From positions 1,302,001 through 1,366,000 of the forward strand of contig NZ_AP017295.1 of the NCBI RefSeq assembly GCF_001548375.1: a DNA stretch of 64,000 nucleotides. The letters are read 5' to 3'. Shown piece by piece: positions 57,896-64,000 of the stretch. How positions within the stretch are numbered: the first letter of the stretch is position 1; each line of letters begins with the position of its first letter. The stretch comes from Nostoc sp. NIES-3756 (lineage in GTDB: Bacteria; Cyanobacteriota; Cyanobacteriia; Cyanobacteriales; Nostocaceae). The translations under genes and the position numbers were made by a program. Below the pieces are notes generated by a model, which did not search any database, was not told the DNA's origin, and worked only from the letters and a program-made list of their open reading frames with translations.

Positions 57896-58811
57896 TCTTC
57901 GGTCTCACTACTTTGGCAATTCCAAAAGCAATAGCGAAGCAAACCGCAGAACCCACGAGTCCAGCAATACTTGTACCAATTGCTCCCAGACCAGGAATTT
58001 CGTAGTCTGCTAAGGGTGTGGGTACAGCTATTCTGACTTGTTCACCTAGTTTGATAAAACCTAAGTCTTCTGCCACTCTTTCTAAACCGTCTGGCCAGGC
58101 TGAGGCAGCAAGTGAGAATATACCAGCCACTAACACAATGCTAACTACTGGTACTAACCAACCGCGAAACTCTTGCTGTTCCCCTGGTAATAAATCTGGT
58201 CTTGCTTGGGCAAGGTAAGTCAATACACCGCCTGTAATTAAGCCTTCACCAATGCCAATCAAGATATGAATACCAGTCATGGCTGGTAAAGCTATACCTA
58301 TGGGTGCAGTTCCAGAAAGGGCTAATTCAATAGCGCAAGCTATGGCTGCTACTACTACACTCACAGCCGCCGCAATCCCAGCCGCTAAAGGTAAGCGTCC
58401 TTTAGAGCCACCAAATAAGCGTTGCAAGGTTTGGGTTAACATCCAGCCTACCCAAACCCCAATGATTGCCATATTCAAAATATTGGCTCCTAAGGCGGTG
58501 ATCCCGCCGTCGGCAAATAATACGGCTTGGATAATTAACACGGTAGCGATACACAACATCCCCGCCCAAGGGCTACCTAAAACGATCGCGGCTAATGTTC
58601 CTCCTAGTAAGTGTCCACTAGTTCCCCCGGCTACTGGGAAATTAATCATTTGAGCCGCAAAAATAAATGCAGTGGTTAATCCGAGTATGGGAGCGCGACG
58701 AACACCAAATGCTGCTTGCGATCGCTCACTTGCAATTAATAGTCCTGCCAAACTTACCAAACCCGTTGCGCCTGCCACTGGTACAGACACAAATCCATCA
58801 GGAATGTGCAT
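57888..58811 (-). CDS. NikMN-like substrate-capture protein (CbiM-PDGLE fusion)
   Basis: A 307-residue membrane protein. The mature N-terminus MHIPDGFVS is the NikM-type signature: His2 ligates the metal and the Asp-Gly pair is nickel-type rather than the MEG of CbiM. The CbiM domain continues with GGTSGHLLGGTLAAIVLGSPWAG and ADGGITALGANILNMAI. The C-terminal 90 residues form a PDGLE domain (ASAWPDGLERVAEDLG) normally encoded by nikN. A nickel substrate is inferred from these motifs. An inverted repeat sits 20 bases upstream. Confidence 0.88.
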   Translation of the reverse strand: MHIPDGFVSVPVAGATGLVSLAGLLIASERSQAAFGVRRAPILGLTTAFIFAAQMINFPVAGGTSGHLLGGTLAAIVLGSPWAGMLCIATVLIIQAVLFADGGITALGANILNMAIIGVWVGWMLTQTLQRLFGGSKGRLPLAAGIAAAVSVVVAAIACAIELALSGTAPIGIALPAMTGIHILIGIGEGLITGGVLTYLAQARPDLLPGEQQEFRGWLVPVVSIVLVAGIFSLAASAWPDGLERVAEDLGFIKLGEQVRIAVPTPLADYEIPGLGAIGTSIAGLVGSAVCFAIAFGIAKVVRPKNA

Positions 58812-59354
58812 GATTTTCCCCGTAAATAACGTGTGATTTCACACAATAAAAAAATAATTTAGTTTGGGCTTTAAACTACTAAAAAACACTATTTTTCTTT
58901 AGTTTTCAATGCCCTACCCGGGGATTTTAAACTCTACCTTAGAAATAAGAATAATAAAAAAATATGCAAATATTTTATTTATTTAGCAAGATATTAATTT
59001 TTATTTAGTTGTCATCTACTAATGAATTTATATCTTGAGAAAACATGTGTTTGCTGTATAGACAAGTGTCATCTCTCTTAAGACTTATATCTAGTTAGAT
59101 TAGGGTTATATATATCATGCGATAGGAATAAGGGAGCCTTACTTTTTTGAACGTACTGAAATGGCAGTGTATAGGTTAATACTAGTTTTTATTGTCACAG
59201 TTTTATGATTAATTAATATTCTAATTAATCTGTCTAATACTAGATAATGGCTGAAGAATAACAACTCTACTTGCCATAATAAAGTTTATATATCTGCATC
59301 TAACGCTTATACAGAATCTAACAGCACTTTTATGGCAATAACTTATAATTTGTA
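58812..59354. other. 543-bp A+T-rich spacer between two ECF operons
   Basis: No open frame and no cobalamin-riboswitch box is seen. It holds GTGTGATTTCACAC (58831-58844) near the nikM-like start. There is also an AT-only stem GATTAATTA/TAATTAATC (59207-59215, 59222-59230) and direct repeats of TAATACTAG. The promoter of the left operon must be inside. Confidence 0.55.
58831..58844. promoter_or_regulatory. perfect palindrome upstream of the NikMN-like gene (candidate operator)
   Basis: GTGTGA-TT-TCACAC, 20 bases ahead of the ATG on the minus strand. A metal-responsive repressor or Crp-type factor could bind it; Crp consensus uses a 6-base spacer, so this is not a standard site. Confidence 0.45.
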
Positions 59355-60179
59355 TTAACAAAAAATATTTAATATTTTCTGACGGAAGCTTTCTAAACTT
59401 TGCCCTTCCGTTACCAATCCTTCATTAATTAGAATTTCATATATCAGTGGTAAGCCTAATTGTAAACTTTCGAGAATATCTCTTTGTAAAAAAACATCTT
59501 GGGGTGTTCCCTCTAAAATTAATCTTCCCTCATCCATAACAAAAACCCAATCAGCCCAACAATAAACTAAATCTAAATCATGACTAGCCATGACTATTGT
59601 TGTTCCAGAGTCATGGATTTTTTTTAGAAGCGCCATCAAGTTACGGCTTTGGGGTCTATCTAAATATGCTGTCGGCTCGTCTAATAATAGTAATTCTGGT
59701 CTTAAAACCATGACATCAGCTAAAGAAACCCGCTTTTTCTGCCCTAAACTTAAGTGATGTACTGGTCTTTCGGCTAATTCGGTAAGTTCAAATTCTACTA
59801 AAGCTTGGGCTACCCGTTGCTCAATCTCTGTTTTTGCTAATCCTAAATTACATAAACCATAAGAAATATCTTCTTCAACGGTAGAGGCTACTAACTGCTG
59901 TTCTGGATCTTGAAAAACTAAACCAACTTTTTGCCGCAATTTCATCAAAGATTTACGGTCATATTGAATTGTTTCATCTTGCCAAGATACGACTCCTTTT
60001 TGGGGTCTGTATAGACCATTAGCTAGAGAAAATAAAGTTGTTTTACCACAACCATTTTTACCTATCAAAGCACATCTTTTTCCTTGGGGGATATGAAGCC
60101 TTATTCCATTTAAGGCTGATTTTTTTGCGCCTGGATATGTATAATATATCTGCTCAAATGTGAGTAATGGTTGTGGCAT
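59355..60179 (-). CDS. cbiO: cobalt ECF transporter ATPase
   Basis: A 274-residue ABC ATPase. Walker A is GKNGCGKTT, the signature is HLSLGQKKRVSLAD (LSLGQ instead of LSGGQ, as often in CbiO), Walker B is LLLLDEPTAYLD and the switch is SHDLDL. It lies 13 bases after cbiQ as the last gene of cbiM-cbiN-cbiQ-cbiO. The C-terminal extension (LESLQLGLPLIYEILINEGLVTEGQ) fits CbiO. Confidence 0.93.
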   Translation of the reverse strand: MPQPLLTFEQIYYTYPGAKKSALNGIRLHIPQGKRCALIGKNGCGKTTLFSLANGLYRPQKGVVSWQDETIQYDRKSLMKLRQKVGLVFQDPEQQLVASTVEEDISYGLCNLGLAKTEIEQRVAQALVEFELTELAERPVHHLSLGQKKRVSLADVMVLRPELLLLDEPTAYLDRPQSRNLMALLKKIHDSGTTIVMASHDLDLVYCWADWVFVMDEGRLILEGTPQDVFLQRDILESLQLGLPLIYEILINEGLVTEGQSLESFRQKILNIFC

Positions 60180-60192
60180 TGTTAAAAACGTT

Positions 60193-60993
60193 TTATCTTA
60201 AAAAATATATATTCCATTCTAGTTCTATTAACATCAGGCATCCTAAAATAGCTTCTAGGGCGTAGCGTTTGGATACATGATAGCGGGATGGATGCCAAAC
60301 TTGAAATTCTCCGTTGAAGCCTCGTGATTCTAGACTTAAGGAAACTTGCCGATACTTTTCTAAAGTACGTTGGAATAATTGACCAATTAATAATGATAAG
60401 CTTTTCATGCTCAGGCTAAATGTAGAGTAGCCATTACGAGCTTGTTGGGCTGTCCATAATTCTGAGGCTGTATTTAAGAGAACGAAAATAAACCGATACA
60501 TTAATAATAATAAGTCTGTAATTAGTACAGGGAAGCCAAAACGCCTGAGAGTTTGTAGTAAGTCAGTAAAGGGAATGGTTAACATGACAAAATATAAGCA
60601 AGAAATTGAAGCGATCGCTCGCGTCAAAATCTGCCATACTAGCTCAAGACCATGATGACTAATATATAAATAATAAGAGGCAATATTGATACCTAGTATG
60701 GCATCATGCTCTGCTAAACTGATCTCAGAAGTCGCCACACCATTAATTACTAAAGCTGGCAAGCTAGTTAACCAGAAAATCCCGGCAATATAAATTAATT
60801 TTAAATATATTTTTGTAGGAATACCTGCGTAAAATATTGTCCAAACACTTACCCAAATAGCGATTAAAATTTGTACTAAAGGATGAGCAAAGGCAGTAAT
60901 AATTAATAGGGCGATCGCAAATAATAATTTCTGCTCTGGTGCTAATCGCCTTAGTTTATTTGTGTAAGCTAGGGTGTCAATCTGCATCTTCAT
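60193..60993 (-). CDS. cbiQ: cobalt ECF transporter transmembrane protein
   Basis: A 266-residue EcfT-type permease with five or six hydrophobic segments. The coupling helix regions are LWTAQQARNGY and KYRQVSLSLESRGFNGE. ATG 60993 ([14 protein letters not shown]), with AAAGG seven bases upstream, is chosen over the open-frame limit at 61032. It overlaps the end of cbiN by 17 bases, so the two are translationally coupled. Confidence 0.93.
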   Translation of the reverse strand: MKMQIDTLAYTNKLRRLAPEQKLLFAIALLIITAFAHPLVQILIAIWVSVWTIFYAGIPTKIYLKLIYIAGIFWLTSLPALVINGVATSEISLAEHDAILGINIASYYLYISHHGLELVWQILTRAIASISCLYFVMLTIPFTDLLQTLRRFGFPVLITDLLLLMYRFIFVLLNTASELWTAQQARNGYSTFSLSMKSLSLLIGQLFQRTLEKYRQVSLSLESRGFNGEFQVWHPSRYHVSKRYALEAILGCLMLIELEWNIYFLR

Positions 60994-61288
60994 GATGATT
61001 TCGCCTTTCTGTTCTCCCTTTGGATAAACCAATTAAATAACCTAGCACCCCAGCACCCAAAGCCGCCTGAGAAGCGAACAAAAAGGTTTGTACTTCGCAA
61101 CTTGGTAGTTGCATCAATGGTTGAAACCAAGGTTTGTATCCTGGTTGTACTTCGGTAACAGCTTTGGCGGCTCTATCATCAGCACCAGCAAACTCGGCAT
61201 TACGAGCAACTACCAAAGGTAAGGCTGATAGAATTATCACTCCTCCAAGTAATAGCCAGTTACTCATGCCTTTTTTAGATTGATTCAT
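60977..61288 (-). CDS. cbiN: cobalt transport protein CbiN
   Basis: Small two-helix auxiliary subunit that helps CbiM capture Co2+. It has 103 residues, matching the family. The first helix is [18 protein letters not shown]; the conserved [28 protein letters not shown] periplasmic loop and the second helix [19 protein letters not shown] follow. It overlaps cbiM by 14 bases at the 5' end. Confidence 0.95.
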   Translation of the reverse strand: MNQSKKGMSNWLLLGGVIILSALPLVVARNAEFAGADDRAAKAVTEVQPGYKPWFQPLMQLPSCEVQTFLFASQAALGAGVLGYLIGLSKGRTERRNHHEDAD

Positions 61289-62060
61289 GGCTTTGAGGTT
61301 CCCGTTTAATTAGTTGTAATAGTTCTAGTTCTTGAGGAGTATAAGATTGTAGCCAGTTCCACACCAGCACAGTCAATAATCCTTCACTAATTGCTAAGGG
61401 AATTTGGGTAATAGCAAAAATACCTGCGAACTTAGCAAATGATGCAATAAACCCACCAACAGGTGAAGGGAAAGCGAGGGCAAGTTGCACAGAGGTAATT
61501 ATGTAAGTAAGCAAATCTGCTAAGGCGGCGGCGAGAAAAATGGCGATTTTTTGCTTACCTGTAAGCTGCATTGTGAGACGATAGATCCAGTAAGCGGCAA
61601 TAGGCCCAGCGATCGCCATTGAAAAAGCATTAGCTCCCAGTGTTGTCAAACCGCCATGTGCCAACAGCAAGGCTTGAAATAACAATACTAAGCTACCCAG
61701 CACCGACATTGCCAAAGGCCCAAATAACACAGCACCTAACCCTGTACCTGTGGGGTGAGCGCAACTACCTGTTACCGAGGGCATTTTTAACGCTGATAAT
61801 ACAAAAGTAAAAGCTCCTGCCAATGCTAACAGTAACTTTAATTCTGGGTTGGCTTTGGTGATGCGGGTGAGCGATCGCACTCCTAAAAGCATAAACGGTA
61901 ATGCCACTAACCACCAAAAAACTGCCCAACCTACTGGTAGATAACCTTCCATAATGTGCATCCCATAGGCTGGGGCGGATGCGCTAACAACTAAGTAAAA
62001 GCTGAAAATTCCAATTAAAATTAGCGATAGGCGTTTAAATTTGAGAATATTTCTCGACAC
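61275..62060 (-). CDS. cbiM: cobalt substrate-capture protein CbiM
   Basis: A 261-residue membrane protein with an N-terminal signal segment ending ...SAPAYG, after which mature [12 protein letters not shown] begins, the CbiM (cobalt) signature. Other landmarks are [17 protein letters not shown] and [20 protein letters not shown]. The GTG start at 62060 leads the cbiMNQO operon. Supplies cobalt for cobalamin. No B12 riboswitch box was seen upstream. Confidence 0.94.
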   Translation of the reverse strand: MSRNILKFKRLSLILIGIFSFYLVVSASAPAYGMHIMEGYLPVGWAVFWWLVALPFMLLGVRSLTRITKANPELKLLLALAGAFTFVLSALKMPSVTGSCAHPTGTGLGAVLFGPLAMSVLGSLVLLFQALLLAHGGLTTLGANAFSMAIAGPIAAYWIYRLTMQLTGKQKIAIFLAAALADLLTYIITSVQLALAFPSPVGGFIASFAKFAGIFAITQIPLAISEGLLTVLVWNWLQSYTPQELELLQLIKREPQSHESI

Positions 62061-62486
62061 GCTTGAGACTCCGCAAAATGTGTTTAACGTATCAGTTTAA
62101 TTCGTTTAAGCTCTGGATAAAGAATTAGAAGTTAAAAATTTAGATTCAGGCTATAGCTTACTAACTCTAATCAATTTTTGCCTAGTGTGGGAGTGTGATG
62201 AAAATTTGACTTTTTTTAACGCGGAGGTTTTATGAATGGTTTCAATATAAAAGTTCTCAAGACGATGATGGTAAAAATTAAGATATGATACAGTTTAATC
62301 AATAGAAATACTTGAGTTACATAAAGTTTTTACAGCTAGCTTAATAAGATTCAGTCTGTTTCATAGCTCCTAGAAACGCTTCTAAATTACTTGAGAATTA
62401 TTGACAATAATTTTTGATTTCGATAGTATACACAAGGGTAGTTGCAAATCTTTTGCAACTTTGCTTTGTTGCTGTGGTTGAATGTC
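62061..62486. other. spacer between cbiM and the multicopper oxidase gene (426 bp)
   Basis: Divergent promoter region. It contains a small plus-strand frame at 62232-62288 with a GGAGG site, listed separately. The rest is A+T-rich with no repeats. Confidence 0.5.
62232..62288 (+). CDS. possible 18-residue leader or small protein
   Basis: ATG AAT GGT ... ATA TGA encodes MNGFNIKVLKTMMVKIKI, a basic, hydrophobic peptide. A CGGAGG site lies 4 bases before the ATG, much better than chance for this A+T-rich DNA. It stands about 200 bases before the oxidase ATG. It may be a small protein or a leader, or simply a fortuitous site. Confidence 0.3.
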   Translation: MNGFNIKVLKTMMVKIKI

Positions 62487-63503
62487 ATGCCCGATAATTT
62501 TGCACTGGGTCATCAAAGTCTGTGGAGTCGTCGTCAACTGCTGAAATTGGGTATATCGGGTGTTGGGGTAGCAGGGGCGGCGGTACTGTGGAATACGTTG
62601 TCACAGAGTAAGTCTGTGATCAGAGTGCCGCAAATGGAAATGGAAGCACCTGATAATGTTGCTCAACCCATGCGGATGCTGCGAGAGTTTGATTATGGGA
62701 CAGTGAAAAAAGAAAATGGTCGCACTGTTCGAGAATTTCAGCTAAGGGCTGGCACATCGGTTATTCAACTAAATAGTGCAGTATCCTACAACATCTGGGA
62801 TCTTAATGGTCGCATACCGGGGCCGACACTACGAGCAAAACAAGGCGATCGCATCAGAGTACTGTTTCACAACCAAGCTGGACATTCCCATTCGCTACAT
62901 TTTCATGGAGTGCATCCAGCCGAAATGGATGGGATACGTCCAGTAAGTAACAATAGTGCCACAATTTACGAGTTTGACGCAGAACCTTACGGCGTTCACT
63001 TGTACCATTGCCATATTGAACCTGTTACCCGCCACATCGCCAAAGGTTTATATGGAATGTTTATTATCGATCCGCCTACACCTCGCCCCCCGGCTGATGA
63101 GATTGTGCTGGTGATGGCTGGCTATGACATCAACGATGATAACCATAATGAGTTTTATGCTTTTAATGGATTACCACATCACTATATGGATAATCCAATT
63201 CAGATTTACCAAAATCAGTTGGTTCGGTTGTATGTCCTCAACATTATCGAATTTGATCCGGCGGTAACATTTCACCTTCATGCCAACTTCTTTGATGTAA
63301 ATCGTTATGGCATGAGTATGAAGAATAGTGAGAAAACCGATGTCTTGACGATGGGAATAGCAGAAAGACACATCCTAGAGTTTGCGTTTCGCTATCCGGG
63401 TAAGTATATGTTCCATCCCCATCAAGATGCGATCGCAGAAAACGGTTGTATGGGTCAATTTGAAGTTGTTGCGGCAAACAATAATCAAAATCAACCTAGC
63501 TAG
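62487..63503 (+). CDS. two-domain multicopper oxidase, Tat-exported
   Basis: A 338-residue secreted oxidase. The Tat signal is SRRQLLKLGISGVGVAGAA (residues about 14-32). Copper-binding motifs are HSHSLHFHGVH in domain 1, YHCHIEPVTRHIAKGLYGMF (type 1 plus trinuclear ligands), FHLHANFF in domain 2, and FHPHQDAIAENGCMG at the end. The T1 cysteine in domain 1 makes it a type-C-like two-domain oxidase rather than a NirK nitrite reductase. ATG 62487 is chosen; an upstream TTG at 62442 is less likely. It may oxidise copper(I), manganese or phenols; unproven. Confidence 0.87.
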   Translation: MPDNFALGHQSLWSRRQLLKLGISGVGVAGAAVLWNTLSQSKSVIRVPQMEMEAPDNVAQPMRMLREFDYGTVKKENGRTVREFQLRAGTSVIQLNSAVSYNIWDLNGRIPGPTLRAKQGDRIRVLFHNQAGHSHSLHFHGVHPAEMDGIRPVSNNSATIYEFDAEPYGVHLYHCHIEPVTRHIAKGLYGMFIIDPPTPRPPADEIVLVMAGYDINDDNHNEFYAFNGLPHHYMDNPIQIYQNQLVRLYVLNIIEFDPAVTFHLHANFFDVNRYGMSMKNSEKTDVLTMGIAERHILEFAFRYPGKYMFHPHQDAIAENGCMGQFEVVAANNNQNQPS

Positions 63504-63842
63504 TCTTTAATTATATTAAATAAATGATAAGTAATCGCATTTGTTTTGAAAAGATATTGCCATAAATATAGAGTTAACCAACCTACTGAATTTACGCAAC
63601 TTGGGAATTATCAAAACTAAGCTATTGACTAATAGGAGTATCAAACTCATGGTTTTGTAAATTACTCATTAAGTAGGAAAATATCATTAAATTTAATTAG
63701 AAAATTTAACCAATAGTTGATAAAAGATATCATCTATGGTAAACATTCATAATATCTATTGCAAAACTATATCAAATTTTATTCTAAGCAATAGCTTAAA
63801 AACCTAATAATTGCTAGCTTTTCCTAACTTTGAGAAACAACA
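63504..63842. other. A+T-rich spacer (339 bp)
   Basis: Lies between the oxidase and a lipoprotein gene in the same direction. No terminator or repeat array is obvious. A TAGGAG with ATG GTT TTG TAA at 63650 is too short to count. Confidence 0.5.
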
Positions 63843-64000
63843 ATGTTTAAACCTCGTTACATCTGCTTGGCTGTCGCCGCTTGCTTCATCGTTACCTTAA
63901 GTTCTTGCACTGGAGGAACACCCACAGCAGAAAATACTCCATCAGGTACTGCTAACTCTACCGCTCAGACGACGGAGACTGTTAATCACGCGGGACATGG
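63843..64000 (+). CDS. lipoprotein, N-terminal part only (runs off the window end)
   Basis: The frame starts MFKPRYICLAVAACFIVTLS with a lipobox LSSC (Cys22), then a Thr/Ser/Ala-rich linker ending VNHAGHG at the window edge. A His/Gly run after such a linker occurs in DUF305-type and other metal-handling lipoproteins, which often sit beside multicopper oxidases. The family cannot be decided from 52 residues. Confidence 0.75.
   Translation, partial: MFKPRYICLAVAACFIVTLSSCTGGTPTAENTPSGTANSTAQTTETVNHAGH

Noticed and set aside
62061..62231. Possible cobalamin riboswitch ahead of cbiM
   Set aside because: I searched by eye for the B12-box pattern (GCCACTG and the downstream box) upstream of both cobalt/nickel operons and found none; a covariance-model search would be decisive.

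Overview
The window reads as chromosomal DNA of a filamentous, heterocyst-type cyanobacterium of the Nostoc/Anabaena clade. The evidence is the gene content (allophycocyanin core genes with a four-repeat ApcE, NDH-1 subunits, phylloquinone genes, an RbcR-type LysR regulator, a CRR6-family factor), very frequent GCGATCGC (HIP1) octamers, and many heptamer tandem repeats and short palindromic repeats between genes. Assignment to the clade is inference from sequence memory; no search was run. I saw no rRNA, tRNA, CRISPR array or complete insertion sequence.

Layout. 1-2.2 kb (minus): the start of the ATP synthase operon, atp1-atpB-atpH-atpG, running out of the window. 2.9-5.0 kb: a methyltransferase and a ComB-like protein. 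5.4-10.8 kb (plus): the phycobilisome core genes apcE, apcA, apcB and apcC, with a nested palindromic element between apcE and apcA and a long stem-loop between apcB and apcC. 10.9-13.5 kb: a SirB1-type protein, an SRPBCC protein and three small unknown genes. 13.9-19.5 kb: a large STAND (NB-ARC) protein with 14 WD40 repeats, then a B12-binding radical SAM protein. 19.7-21.2 kb: glycogen synthase. 21.3-26.5 kb: menF diverging from menA-menC-menE (phylloquinone synthesis); menC and menE each carry an in-frame CT-rich low-complexity insert that matches intergenic repeats nearby.

26.7-41.7 kb is housekeeping: CRR6-like NdhI maturation factor, family 9 glycosyltransferase, ispD, scpB, DUF760, an HtrA protease, a LysM-M23 peptidase, a TPR protein, an isochorismatase-type hydrolase, ispG, a C-terminal processing protease, an HPP membrane protein, argC and wecB. 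41.9-50.3 kb holds a Uma2 nuclease, ndhD, ndhF, an atypical thioredoxin, an NnrU/Z-ISO-type membrane protein and rbcR; a small antitoxin-like gene sits between ndhD and ndhF. 50.5-55.1 kb holds a Ser/Thr kinase paired with a PstS-like binding protein, a Crp-family regulator, and an ArgRS-like protein with no catalytic domain.

55.5-62.1 kb (minus) holds two tandem ECF metal transporter operons: one NikMN-like (probably nickel) and one CbiMNQO (probably cobalt). They would supply metal cofactors (hydrogenase or urease nickel; cobalamin cobalt, which the B12-radical SAM protein upstream would use). The window ends with a two-domain multicopper oxidase and the start of a lipoprotein.

The least expected items are non-coding: a compact small RNA gene with a textbook promoter and terminator at about 55.3 kb, a roughly 180-nt multi-stem element at 53.0-53.2 kb, and a nested stem structure ahead of the HPP gene at 38.8 kb.
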